In this document: positions 48,839-59,931 of the stretch, in pieces
Numbering within the stretch: position 1 is the stretch's first letter
How the letters are laid out: the number at the start of each line of letters is the position of its first letter
Assembly (NCBI RefSeq): GCF_040361435.1
Contig: NZ_APNL01000008.1
Location: forward strand, 1 to 64,000
From: Salinisphaera sp002433465
GTDB taxonomy: Bacteria > Pseudomonadota > Gammaproteobacteria > Nevskiales > Salinisphaeraceae
Direction of reading: 5' to 3'
Length of the DNA: 64,000 nucleotides
The notes under the pieces: generated by a model
Told to the model about the DNA's origin: nothing
Database searches by the model: none
What the model saw: the letters and a program-made list of their open reading frames with translations, nothing else
Program-made: the position numbers and the translations under genes

Positions 48839-50089
48839 TCAGCCGAAGATACGCTGCACGCTCTCCAGACCCTTGATCAGGGCATCGACGTCGTCGTCGT
48901 TATTGTAGCCGGCGAACGATGCCCGGGCTGTGGCCGGCACGCCGAAGCGGGTCATCAAAGGCATGGCGCAGTGATGTCCGGTCCGAATGGCCACGCCCGA
49001 TTCGTCCAGCAGGGTGCCGATATCGTGGGCATGCACGCCCTCCATCACGAAGGAGATGGTGGCGGCCTTGCCGGGGGCGTTGCCGATGATGCGCAGCCCG
49101 TCGATGGCCTGCATGCCGGCGGTGGCGCGTTCCAGCAGGCCGTGTTCGTAGGTGGCCACGGCATCGAGATCCACGTCTTCGAGGTATTCGATGGCGGCGC
49201 CGAGCGCGGCCGCACCGGCGATATTGGGGGTGCCGGCTTCGAACTTGTAGGGCAACTCGTTCCAGGTCGTACCCTCGAACGACACCGTTTCGATCATGTC
49301 GCCGCCGCCCTGGTAGGGCGGCATGGCATCGAGCAGGGCCTCGCGGCCGTAGAGCACGCCGATACCGGTCGGGCCGAACAGCTTATGGCCGGAAAACACG
49401 TAGAAATCCGTGCCAATCGCTTGCACGTCGACGGGCATATGGGCGACGGCCTGGGCACCGTCGATGAGGGTGACGGCGTCGACCGCATGCGCCGCCTCGA
49501 CCATGTCGGCCGCCGGCAGCACCGTGCCCAGCGCGTTGGACACATGCGCAAACGCGGCGATCGCGGTACGCTCGGACAGATTGTTCTTGAAGGCCTCGAG
49601 CGTGATGCTGCCGTCGTCCTCGACCGGGACCACCACGATCTTCGCACCGGTTTGTTCGGCGACCATCTGCCAGGGCACGATGTTCGAATGGTGCTCGAGC
49701 TCGGTGAGCAGGATTTCGTCGCCGGCCTTCAGGCGCGGCCGGGCAAAGCACTGGGCGACCAGGTTGATGCCGTCGGTCGTGCCCCGCGTATACACCAGCT
49801 CCGAACGGGCGCGTGCATTGATGAAGCGCATGAGCCGATCACGAGCGCCTTCGTACTGGCGCGTGGCCCGCTGGGACAGGGCATGGATGGCGCGATGCAC
49901 GTTCGCGTTGGCGTGGCGATAGTAGTCGTCGCTCGCCTTGATCACGGCCATCGGTTTCTGCGTGGTCGCCGCGTTGTCCAGATACGACAGCCGCATGCCG
50001 CCGTCGAGCGCTTCCGAAAGAATCGGAAAATCGGCGCGAAAACGGGCGGCATCGAATGTGCTATGTCCGGCAGCGTTTGCAATGGCCAT
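48839..50089 (-). CDS. sufS: Cysteine desulfurase SufS
   Basis: SufS, 416 residues, a group II cysteine desulfurase that yields persulfide sulfur for the SufBCD scaffold. The PLP lysine is in FSGHKLFGPTGIG near residue 234, and the persulfide Cys is in IRTGHHCAMPLM near 373. It has CGGAGGA 5 nt before the ATG. Group II enzymes usually need SufE or SufU as a sulfur acceptor; neither is encoded in this cluster. Confidence 0.97.
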   Translation of the reverse strand: MAIANAAGHSTFDAARFRADFPILSEALDGGMRLSYLDNAATTQKPMAVIKASDDYYRHANANVHRAIHALSQRATRQYEGARDRLMRFINARARSELVYTRGTTDGINLVAQCFARPRLKAGDEILLTELEHHSNIVPWQMVAEQTGAKIVVVPVEDDGSITLEAFKNNLSERTAIAAFAHVSNALGTVLPAADMVEAAHAVDAVTLIDGAQAVAHMPVDVQAIGTDFYVFSGHKLFGPTGIGVLYGREALLDAMPPYQGGGDMIETVSFEGTTWNELPYKFEAGTPNIAGAAALGAAIEYLEDVDLDAVATYEHGLLERATAGMQAIDGLRIIGNAPGKAATISFVMEGVHAHDIGTLLDESGVAIRTGHHCAMPLMTRFGVPATARASFAGYNNDDDVDALIKGLESVQRIFG

Positions 50090-50115
50090 GAGTCCTCCGG
50101 GTTGACCCGATGTAT

Positions 50116-51440
50116 TCAGGCGAGGTCGGCGTAGCCCTGTCCGCCGGGTAGCTTGGACAGCAGCGCGGCTTCCACGAACCGCTCGACCGGCGCGATGCCG
50201 ACTTTCTGTACCAGCGCGTTGGCGAAGCTGTAGGTCAGGATCGCCCGGGCGCCGTCATCGGCCACGCCGCGGCTCTTGAGATAGAACACGGCGTCCTCGT
50301 CGAGCTGCCCCACGGTGGAGCCGTGCGCGGCCACCACGTCGTCGGCATAGATTTCCAGTTCGGGCTTGGCATCCACCTCGGCCTTGTTGGACAGCAGCAG
50401 GGCATCGCAGCTCAGATCCGAGTCGGTCTTCTGGGCATCCTTGCGAATCAGGATTTTCCCGTTGAACACGCCGCGGCCGTGGTCGGCCAGCACGCCCTTG
50501 TAAATCTCGCGCGATACGCTGTGTTCGGTGTCGTGATCCACGCAGGTGTGGTTGTCCATATGCTGACGCCCGGTCGGCACGTAAACACCGTAGAAATGTA
50601 CTTCCGCGTTGGGATCCACCAGATGCGTGTGGGTATCGGTACGCGCCAGGCGACCGCCCAGGTCGAAGCCATGGTTGAACACGCGGCTGTCGCGCGTCTG
50701 GTGGGCGAAGAAGCTCGCCGTGTGATAACCGCGGTCGGATTCCTGCTGTACGCGACAGCGGGTGAGCTGGGCGTTCTGGCCCATCTCGGCCTCGGTCACC
50801 ACGTTGGTGAAGTAGGCTTTTTCACCCAGGCCCACGTAATGTTCGATGACCGTGGCCTGGCTGCCGCGCTCCATCACGTAGCGATGACGCACCTGCGACA
50901 TGCGGTCTTCGTGGCCGCCGCTGGAGAGCGTGATCACGTGGATCGGCTTGTCTGCGGCCGCATTGGCCGCGACGTGTACATAGGCGCCATCGGTAGCGAA
51001 CGCGGCGTTCATGTCGGAGAGGCTGCCCGGCTGCGCGTCGATGGCGGCCGATTTCACGCGGGCGTCGTCGTTGTCGTTGAGATACTGCGCAAACGACTGC
51101 ACCTGCACGCCCTGCGGCAGGCCGTCGAGCGACGACAGCCGCGGGTTGAAGTGGCCGTCCACGATCACGATGCGATAGGCGTCCAGATCGGCCGGCAGGA
51201 AGGCGGCGAGGGCGTCCTGGGATACGTCGCCGGCCTCGGAGCTGGCTTCGAAACGGCGTTTTTCCACCGGGCGCAGACTGGTGTACTTCCAGTCTTCCTG
51301 GCGCGTATCCGGAAAGCCGGCATCGGCGAAGGCCTTGAGCGCGTCCTTGCGGGCCCGCTGGTTCGCGTCGCTGCCCGGCAGATCACGCTCGAGACGGGCG
51401 TACTCGGCCAGATAATGGTCGATAAGCGGCGCGATATTGC

Positions 51441-51444
<4 letters not shown>
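50116..51444 (-). CDS. sufD: Fe-S cluster assembly protein SufD
   Basis: SufD, 442 residues, the partner of SufB in the SufBC2D scaffold complex, involved in iron entry. It has the right-handed beta-helix core and the C-terminal SufBD signature region (HGSTVGQLDEDAVFYLKSRG) with the His important for SufD. Its ATG overlaps the sufC stop by 4 nt. A 26-nt gap leads to sufS. Confidence 0.96.
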
Positions 51445-52202
<758 letters not shown>

Positions 52203-52284
52203 AGAGTGTTTTTAGCGGTTGAACGTGGCAGGCCCGCGCACATGGCGCGGGCCCGATATTCTTGTGCCGGGCTGTCGGTAACGA

Positions 52285-53772
<1,488 letters not shown>

Positions 53773-53811
53773 AGCGATTGGATCGTTCGAAATTACGCGT
53801 TTAATGACGCA

Positions 53812-53817
53812 AGTATA
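53812..53817 (-). promoter_or_regulatory. Possible -10 element of the suf operon
   Basis: On the minus strand TATACT lies 39 nt before the sufB ATG. The -35 position (GC-rich) is poor, which would suit an activated promoter, but I could not place an IscR-type box with confidence. Confidence 0.3.
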
Positions 53818-53972
53818 ACGTGAATCGGCGGTCGCCCGGCGGCATCCATACCGATACCGATGATAGTGGGGGTCTATTGAAAGTCTTCAAGACATTGGCA
53901 GCGCCAACATATTGCGGACGACCGGGTTTATCGATTTAATGGTCGCTCACCATCTATACAAGGGAGTTCCAT

Positions 53973-54413
53973 ATGCGGCCTATGATTCGTCTGGGGGCAT
54001 TGGCACTGGCGGGCACGGCGCTGGCCGGCTGCTCGCAGATCACGATTACGTCCGACACCATCGTCGACGGCACGGCCCGTATCGCCGATGCCACGACCAA
54101 CGCAGTGCAGGGCACCAGCAACGTCACTACGAACACGGCCAACGACGTGGATGCGCGCACCCATGCCGCACGGCGCGAATTCGTGGGCTCGCAAATGGCC
54201 ATGATCAAGCGTGAAGCGGCGCGCGGCCAGGGCGAGAACCTGGAAACGCTGGCGTACATGATGCACGCCGAAGACACCCAGGCCTTCGAGCAGCAGGTGC
54301 AGGCCAACTACCAGGCGCTGTTTGCATCCGATGCCGATGCCGACCAGTGGCTGACCCGTCTTTACGACGTCATGGGCACGCCGCCCGATATGGCGCTCGC
54401 TTCCGCAGGCTAA
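53973..54413 (+). CDS. Lipoprotein resembling DUF3015
   Basis: A 146-residue lipoprotein. Lipobox LAGC is near residue 20, with Ser at +2. The first half is rich in Thr, Asp and Ala. The second half, FVGSQMAMIKREAARGQGENLETLAYMM, followed by an aromatic F..Q..ANYQALF segment, resembles the DUF3015 pattern. The function is unknown. The ribosome site AAGGGAG is 6 nt before the ATG. Transcription ends at a strong terminator just downstream, so the gene is a single unit divergent from sufB. Confidence 0.82.
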   Translation: MRPMIRLGALALAGTALAGCSQITITSDTIVDGTARIADATTNAVQGTSNVTTNTANDVDARTHAARREFVGSQMAMIKREAARGQGENLETLAYMMHAEDTQAFEQQVQANYQALFASDADADQWLTRLYDVMGTPPDMALASAG

Positions 54414-54433
54414 GCGCACTGCGCGACACGGCG

Positions 54434-54462
54434 GCCGGCATGTACGCATGCCGGCTTTTTTT
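54434..54462 (+). terminator. Rho-independent terminator after the DUF3015-like gene
   Basis: A 9-bp stem GCCGGCATG / CATGCCGGC closes loop TACG and is followed by seven T, 20 nt after the stop codon. Confidence 0.93.
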
Positions 54463-54538
54463 ATGCGCGTGTGGCCTGCAAGGCCATCACGAGCTAGGCT
54501 AGCGGGCGATTTAAAACCACTGCCGCGAGGTTGGCGCG

Positions 54539-54982
54539 ATGGCGCGCACGGACAACTGGGACATTGCCACGCCGTTCGTGGCCCGCTTCGAAGTCGATGC
54601 GTCGCATATCGACCGGCTCGAGCATATGAACAACGCCGTCTACCTGACCTTCATGGAACAGGCGGCCTGGCAGCACACGGAAGCCCTGGGCATCGGCTGG
54701 CAGAGCTATGTCGATCTGGACGCGGCCTGTGTGGTGCATCGCCACGAGCTGGACTACCTCATGCCCGCCCACCTGGGCGACGAACTCGAGGTGGCCACCT
54801 GGATTGCCGAAAACGACGGCCGGCTCACCATGTGGCGTGCGTTTCAGTTTCGGCGCGTAGGCGACGGGCGGACGGTATTCCGGGCCCGCACCCATTACGT
54901 TACGGTCAAGCTGTCGAACGGGCGCGCCCGACGCATGCCGCAGCTGTTCGTCGACGCCTACCGACCCGCGGCCGACGCCTAG
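54539..54982 (+). CDS. 4HBT acyl-CoA thioesterase
   Basis: A 147-residue single hot-dog-domain thioesterase of the 4-hydroxybenzoyl-CoA thioesterase type. The active-site segment is VDASHIDRLEHMNNAVYLTF with Asp near residue 20, followed by the long central helix. It likely hydrolyses acyl-CoA; chain specificity is unknown. It is followed after 2 nt by the Rdx-family gene and probably cotranscribed. A second 4HBT gene lies at 59475, but the two are only distantly alike. Confidence 0.88.
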   Translation: MARTDNWDIATPFVARFEVDASHIDRLEHMNNAVYLTFMEQAAWQHTEALGIGWQSYVDLDAACVVHRHELDYLMPAHLGDELEVATWIAENDGRLTMWRAFQFRRVGDGRTVFRARTHYVTVKLSNGRARRMPQLFVDAYRPAADA

Positions 54983-54984
54983 CC

Positions 54985-55260
54985 ATGGCCGCGCCGCGTG
55001 TGGAAATCCATTTCTGTCCGGGCTGTCGCTGGCAGGCACGCGCGGCCTGGATGGCTCAGGAACTGCTCACCACCTTCGGCGAGGCACTGGGCGAAGTCGC
55101 CATCGTGCCGGCCGCCTCGGGCGTGTTCGAAATCCATCTCGACGGCGAACTGCTGCACTCGCGCAAGCGCGACGGCGGTTTCCCCGAAACCAAGCCGATC
55201 AAGCAGATGATCCGTGATCGTATCGATCCGGCGCGCGGACTGGGCCACACCGATCGTTGA
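54985..55260 (+). CDS. SelT/SelW/SelH (Rdx) family thiol protein
   Basis: A 91-residue Rdx-family protein with a thioredoxin-like fold. It starts RVEIHFCPGCRWQARA, with the redox motif Cys11-Pro-Gly-Cys14; in eukaryotic homologues the second Cys is selenocysteine. The family end-motif appears as SRKRDGGFPETKPIKQMIRD. A cytosolic thiol-redox role is inferred from family membership only. It is linked to the thioesterase by a 2-nt gap. Too short to rank among longer overlapping frames but clearly coding. Confidence 0.88.
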   Translation: MAAPRVEIHFCPGCRWQARAAWMAQELLTTFGEALGEVAIVPAASGVFEIHLDGELLHSRKRDGGFPETKPIKQMIRDRIDPARGLGHTDR

Positions 55261-55424
55261 GGCGGCCAGGCGCGCAGCACGCCGGACCAAAAACGCCAAA
55301 CCGCTGGCATAGCTCGCGCTGCGCACCCGCGCCGGACTATTGATCCGGCATCCGAACAGCCGACTGCGCCAGCTGTTTTCAACGCGATCAAGACAAACGC
55401 CGGCAGGTGTCCGTCGCCTAATCC

Positions 55425-55495
55425 TATGGCTTCACGACGGCTGGACGTGGCGCGCGTGCTTTCGCACAGGCGCGGTTATAAGCCGCAAAATCATC
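55425..55495 (+). repeat. Diverged intergenic repeat, copy 2
   Basis: Second copy of the repeat at 5372-5443, same orientation, sharing the blocks TATGGCTTCA, GCTGGACGT, TGCTTTCGCACA and AAATCATC with about 80% identity over the first 50 nt. It too lies in a convergent gap (289 nt) between a plus-strand gene and the 3' end of a minus-strand gene. Confidence 0.6.
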
Positions 55496-55549
55496 GATTG
55501 AATAATCTATTTCTGGACCGGGGGAGTCGCTAGCCGGGCGAACGACCTG

Positions 55550-55972
55550 TCAGCCACGCAGCCAGACCAGCGCCGCGGGTTCATTCGCTGTGATCTGCAC
55601 CATCGCCGCTTGTTCAAGTCGGCATGCCATGGCGCGGACTTCATGTTCCTCGACGCCGGCGACGAGCACGCCGGGTTCGTCCGGCCACTGGCCGGTCGGG
55701 TCTTGGTTGACGGTGTCCAGCCACGCCGGCGCGCGGCGTTGAGCCCAGTCGCGTAGCAGGCCATCGCGGGCCCGGTTCTCGGCGGGCTCGGCTTTCCGGG
55801 CGTTGGGGTTATAGGCGGTGATCAGCCAGGCGCAACGGACGAGCGCGCGTTGCGACAACCACTCGGCCACGGCGGGCGGGCAGGCGGAGCCGATTCGAAT
55901 CACGTGGCTGTGGCCATCGAGAAAAACGCGATAGTGGGTCGCTTCGAACGCGGCGCTCAGATCGTCGGACAT
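55550..55972 (-). CDS. DUF3293 protein
   Basis: A 140-residue protein matching the DUF3293 pattern: an aromatic ATHYRVFL start, CAWLITAYNPNARKAEPAEN near residues 47-66, then a helix with RDGLLRDWAQ, and a C-terminal half with GVEEHEVRAMACRLEQAAM. The function is unknown. The ATG is immediately preceded by the U-tract of the fadE terminator, and no ribosome site is present, so its expression mode is unclear. Compositionally like its neighbours. Confidence 0.8.
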   Translation of the reverse strand: MSDDLSAAFEATHYRVFLDGHSHVIRIGSACPPAVAEWLSQRALVRCAWLITAYNPNARKAEPAENRARDGLLRDWAQRRAPAWLDTVNQDPTGQWPDEPGVLVAGVEEHEVRAMACRLEQAAMVQITANEPAALVWLRG

Positions 55973-55973
55973 G

Positions 55974-56004
55974 AAAAAGGCCCGGGTGAAATCACCCGGG
56001 CCTT
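55974..56004 (-). terminator. Rho-independent terminator of fadE
   Basis: On the minus strand, a 13-bp near-perfect stem AAGGCCCGGGTGA / TCACCCGGGCCTT with a 2-nt closing loop is followed by TTTTT, 41 nt after the fadE stop. The T run ends 1 nt before the start codon of the downstream gene. Confidence 0.9.
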
Positions 56005-56044
56005 GTACCGCAGAAGCGGTGCGCGTGTCAGCCGGGATTGCCGA

Positions 56045-58510
56045 CTAGGCGACGCGCGATTCCAGACGCTTGTCCTCGTGCTTGTGGTTCACCGGATCCC
56101 GCAGGTATTCCTTGGTGAACGCATCGGTGAGGATGGCGTCGTAGCGCAGGTCGTCGTATTCCTTGACCTTGCGGGCTTCGGTATCCGTGAGCACGCCGTT
56201 GGCGACGGCCGACTTGAGCTGTGCATCCACGGTGAAGCCTTCGGCCTCGCCCTTGGCCACGGCCTTGGCGAACTTGTCGTAGACCGATTCGACCTCCACG
56301 AGCTTGTTGAAGGCCCGCTCCATCCGGCCGGTGGCGCTGTTGGCGCTCGTGCCCAGATAGATGTTCGCGGTCATGCGATCGCGGAAGGCCGAGGGTTCCA
56401 GAATGGCGTTGCCCAGGGCGTTGATGAGCTTGTCGCTCGCGCCCTTGTGGCGACGACCGGTCGGGAACACCAGCACCCGCATGGCACCGCCCACGAACTT
56501 GTTCGGGAAGTTGCGGAAGAAGCCGTCGAAGGACTCTTCGATCTTGTGCAGGCATTCGTCCATCACGTACTGCAGATGGGCGATATCTTCCGGCTCTTCC
56601 TTGCCTTCGTCGTAGAAGTACTTGAGCGTGGCCGAACCGAAGTAGAGCTCGGAGAGCACGTCACCGAGACGCGCCGAGAGCAGTTCCTTCTTCTTCAGCT
56701 CGCCGCCGAGCATGCCCATGGTGATGTCCGAACAGATCGCCAGCGCCGAGGAGAACCGCTCGAGCTTGCGATAGTAGGGCGCAGCTACGCCGTCCACGGG
56801 CGCCTTGGCGGTGATCGAACCGGACAGGCCGAAGGTCAGCGTGCGTGCAGCACGGTTGACCGAATGGCCCACATGCGACCACAGCAGGTGATCGAACTCG
56901 TCCAGATCGTCGTTGCGTGCGGCTTCCATTTCCGGGAAGACGAACGGATGGCAGCGGATCGCGCCCTGGCCGAAGATCATCAGGCTGCGGGTGAGAATAT
57001 TCGCACCCTCGACCGTGATCGCGATCGGCACCGACTGATAGGAGCCGAACAGGTAGTTGCGCGGACCCTGCTGAATGCCACGACCGCCGTGGACGTCCAT
57101 GGAGTCGTTGACGATCTGACGCATCCACTCGGTCATGTGGTACTTGGCCATGGCCGTGACCACCGACGGGGTGCACTGATCCACACCGGACGCGGTGAAG
57201 ATACGTGCGGCTTCCATCTTGTAGTTCAGGCCGCCGATACGGGCGGTGGCTTCCTGCACACCTTCGAACTTGCCGACCGGCACCTTGAACTGGCGACGGA
57301 TGCGGCCGAAGGCACCCGTCATGCGATAGGCGGTCTTCGACGCAGCCGAGGACAGCGCCGGCAGCGAAATGCCGCGACCGGCCGACAGGCACTCGACCAG
57401 CATGCGCCAGCCACCGCCGGCCTTTTCCTTTCCGCCGATGATGGCATCCAGCGGCACGAACACGTCCTTGCCGAAGATCGGGCCGTTCATGAAGGCACCC
57501 GGCGCATGGCGGGTACCGATTTCCACGCCCGGCTCGTCGGCCGAGATCAGGGCACAGGTAATGCCGTATTCGGTCTTGTTCTCGTCGCCGAGCAGGCCTT
57601 CCGGGTCATACAGCTTGAACGCCAGACCGATGACCGTGGCCACCGGGGCCAGGGTGATCCAGCGCTTGGAGAAGGTGAGCTTCATGCCCAGCACTTCCTT
57701 GCCGTTGTACTCGCCCTTGCAGACGATGCCGGTATCCGGGAGTGCGCCCGCGTCGGAGCCGACTTCCGGACCGGTCAGGCCGAAGCAGGGGATTTCGCTG
57801 CCGTCGGCCAGGCCGGGCAGCCACTTCTGCTGCTGTTCCTTGGTGCCGTAGTGCACGAGCAGTTCGCCCGGGCCGAGCGAGTTCGGCACCATCACGGTCA
57901 CGGCCGTGGTCAGCGAGCTCGAGGCGATCTTGGCCACGATCGTGGACTGGGCGACTGCCGAGAAACCAAGGCCGCCGTGCTCCTTCGGGATGAGCATCGC
58001 GAAGAACTTGTTGTCGCGAATATACTTCCAGCCTTCTTCGGGAATGTCCTTGAGCTCGGACATGATTTCCCACTCGTCCAGCATGGCGCACAGCGTTTCG
58101 GTTTCGTTATCCAGAAACGACTGTTCTTCCGCGGTCAGCTGGGTGCGCTTGAAGTCCAGCAGGTACTGCCAGTCGGGCTTGCCGCGAAACATCTCGGCTT
58201 CCCACCAGGTGCTGCCGGCTTCCAGCGCTTCGCGCTCGGTGTCCGACATCGGCGGCAGTACCGCCTTGAAGCCCTTGAAGACCGGCTTGGTTACCAGCTT
58301 CTTGCGCAGGCTCTTGGTATTGAAGATGGCCAGAATTGGCACGAAGATCACCGCCGCGGCGATAACCCCGGGCCAGCCAATGGCGCCGACCGCGGCCAGG
58401 GCCACGAAATAAACAACGACCGCAGCACTCCAGACCGCCAGTGACGCGCCGACATACGCCAGCGTCCAGACGGCCGCGATCGCGACCAGTATCGATATCA
58501 AAGCTGTCAT
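56045..58510 (-). CDS. fadE: Acyl-CoA dehydrogenase FadE
   Basis: FadE, 821 residues (E. coli 814), the first enzyme of beta-oxidation. It has two N-terminal membrane segments (about residues 2-70), a FAD-binding acyl-CoA dehydrogenase core (GLTGPEVGSDAGA near 230, MKLTFSKRWITLAPVA near 270, VHGGRGIQQGPRN near 480), and a long C-terminal FadE-specific domain. GGGAGG lies 6 nt before the ATG of MTALISIL. It lies 13 nt after tetR, so a tetR-fadE operon under self-control is likely. It ends in a strong terminator. Confidence 0.97.
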   Translation of the reverse strand: MTALISILVAIAAVWTLAYVGASLAVWSAAVVVYFVALAAVGAIGWPGVIAAAVIFVPILAIFNTKSLRKKLVTKPVFKGFKAVLPPMSDTEREALEAGSTWWEAEMFRGKPDWQYLLDFKRTQLTAEEQSFLDNETETLCAMLDEWEIMSELKDIPEEGWKYIRDNKFFAMLIPKEHGGLGFSAVAQSTIVAKIASSSLTTAVTVMVPNSLGPGELLVHYGTKEQQQKWLPGLADGSEIPCFGLTGPEVGSDAGALPDTGIVCKGEYNGKEVLGMKLTFSKRWITLAPVATVIGLAFKLYDPEGLLGDENKTEYGITCALISADEPGVEIGTRHAPGAFMNGPIFGKDVFVPLDAIIGGKEKAGGGWRMLVECLSAGRGISLPALSSAASKTAYRMTGAFGRIRRQFKVPVGKFEGVQEATARIGGLNYKMEAARIFTASGVDQCTPSVVTAMAKYHMTEWMRQIVNDSMDVHGGRGIQQGPRNYLFGSYQSVPIAITVEGANILTRSLMIFGQGAIRCHPFVFPEMEAARNDDLDEFDHLLWSHVGHSVNRAARTLTFGLSGSITAKAPVDGVAAPYYRKLERFSSALAICSDITMGMLGGELKKKELLSARLGDVLSELYFGSATLKYFYDEGKEEPEDIAHLQYVMDECLHKIEESFDGFFRNFPNKFVGGAMRVLVFPTGRRHKGASDKLINALGNAILEPSAFRDRMTANIYLGTSANSATGRMERAFNKLVEVESVYDKFAKAVAKGEAEGFTVDAQLKSAVANGVLTDTEARKVKEYDDLRYDAILTDAFTKEYLRDPVNHKHEDKRLESRVA

Positions 58511-58523
58511 AACAACCTCCCGT

Positions 58524-59174
58524 TTAAAAACCTTGGCCGCCGCTGCTGGCAGGCCATTCCGGCACATCCGGCGCCGGCGTGTTATTGGCGGCGTCGAGCT
58601 CTGAAGGCATCAAACTCACCATCAGAAACCGCACATATTCAGCGAACGCGGGCTCGTCGGCGTTCGGCCATTCATCCGGCAGATCCCGGCGGATCTGCAG
58701 TGAGCCCAGAAATACCGAGAACGTCATCAGCGCCCAGCGGCGCGCGTTCTCGGCCGACAGGCCCAATGCGGCGTAGCTGTCGATGATGAAATCGAGCCGC
58801 CGCTTGGAAACGCGCTCCACGTAATCGCGCACGAAAGCCGGCTTGGTCGCGCTGGATAGCGCGCTATAGATACGGCTGGCCTTCTTCGACGTATTCACTT
58901 CCGTGATCAACCGCTTCACCCGCGCACGAGGGTCTGTCTCCTGTTGTACGCGGTCCAGCACTTCGTCGGTTTCACGCGCTTCCCAGCGTTGCAGGGCGGC
59001 CACGAGCAATGCTTCCCGATTGGGGAAGTGCCAGTAGAAGCTGCCCTTGGTCACGCCGAGATCGCGCGCGATCGGTTCGACCGCGACGCCTTCGACGCCG
59101 CGGCGACCGATCGCGTCGAGCGCGGCTTCGGCCCAATCGTTTGCGGTGAGCATCACTTTCTGCGATTTCGTCAT
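58524..59174 (-). CDS. TetR-family transcriptional regulator
   Basis: A 216-residue TetR repressor. The N-terminal helix-turn-helix (about residues 14-55) includes VEPIARDLGVTKGSFYWHFPNREALL; the rest is the helical ligand-binding domain. It is cotranscribed with fadE, so a fatty acyl-CoA-sensing repressor of beta-oxidation is plausible but inferred. The start is the ATG of MTKSQKVM; MLTANDW seven codons later is possible. Palindromes just upstream are candidate operators. Confidence 0.92.
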   Translation of the reverse strand: MTKSQKVMLTANDWAEAALDAIGRRGVEGVAVEPIARDLGVTKGSFYWHFPNREALLVAALQRWEARETDEVLDRVQQETDPRARVKRLITEVNTSKKASRIYSALSSATKPAFVRDYVERVSKRRLDFIIDSYAALGLSAENARRWALMTFSVFLGSLQIRRDLPDEWPNADEPAFAEYVRFLMVSLMPSELDAANNTPAPDVPEWPASSGGQGF

Positions 59175-59210
59175 GCGGCGCTGCACCAATAAGACTTGCG
59201 TATAACTTCG

Positions 59211-59245
59211 CGCATATGCGGCGGCGTGTCAATACGCCAGCGTAT
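59211..59245 (-). promoter_or_regulatory. Candidate TetR operator and promoter region
   Basis: Two inverted repeats lie 37-71 nt upstream of the tetR ATG in the 300-nt divergent gap: CGCATATGCG at 59211-59220, and ATACGC-CA-GCGTAT at 59232-59245. A consensus -35, TTGACA, is read on the minus strand at 59227-59232, touching the second palindrome. The best -10 (TTATAC) is too far, about 21 nt. Autoregulation is inferred. The rest of the gap to 59474 shows no gene. Confidence 0.45.
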
Positions 59246-59474
59246 GGAAAAGAATTTCATCGTGCGGCCGATACAGAATGCGGCCGATACAGGGAAGGCC
59301 GTACACAAGCAATGGTTGTCGTCAGCAGGGCCGCTGGGCGACGATAGCGCCCCGCTCAAGGCGGGCGCGGGATGTGGCCGTGGTCTGGCGAGTGCAGACG
59401 CGGCAGCGTTCGTGTTGGAGTCGGGCGGGCCGATGGCCCGTTAGCGACCGATCTGAAGTTTTTGCGGAGCCTGC

Positions 59475-59915
59475 ATGCGTCAACCCACCCGTTCCGATTT
59501 CGTTCACTACGTGCCGATCCGCGTGAAGTGGGGCGAAATGGACAGCCTCGGCCACGTGAACAACACCGTGTTCTACCGCTACTCGGAAGACGGTCGGATC
59601 GACTATATCCACATGATTTCCGACGGCGGGGATACGCAGACCAGCGACGGCCCCATCCTCGCCGACCTGCGCTGCAGCTTTCGCCAGCAGCTGCGCTTCC
59701 CGGCGGACGTAGAGATCGGCACCCGCGTCAAGCGCATTGGCCGCAGTAGTTTCGAGCTGGAACAGTGCCTGTTTTTTGCCGAAACCGAGGACGTGATCGC
59801 AGTCTACAACACGGTGGTGGTGTGGTTCGACTTCGGCGCCCAGACCAGCATGCGCGTGCCCGAAACCATTCGGGAGCGCATTCGCGAATACGAAGCCGTG
59901 CCGCCGGAGGAATAA
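59475..59915 (+). CDS. 4HBT acyl-CoA thioesterase
   Basis: A 146-residue hot-dog thioesterase of the 4HBT type, with active-site segment VKWGEMDSLGHVNNTVFYRY (Asp near residue 23). The Ser-Glu-Asp helix SEDGRIDYI follows. GCGGAG lies about 6 nt before the ATG. It is divergent from tetR-fadE and might share its operator; together they could balance acyl-CoA degradation and release. The substrate is unknown. Confidence 0.88.
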   Translation: MRQPTRSDFVHYVPIRVKWGEMDSLGHVNNTVFYRYSEDGRIDYIHMISDGGDTQTSDGPILADLRCSFRQQLRFPADVEIGTRVKRIGRSSFELEQCLFFAETEDVIAVYNTVVVWFDFGAQTSMRVPETIRERIREYEAVPPEE

Positions 59916-59931
59916 GCCGGCGCTGCGACGC

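Noticed and set aside
55850..58444. 864-codon open frame antisense to fadE
   Set aside because: Same effect of GC-rich third positions; no recognisable domain, and fadE is complete on the other strand.
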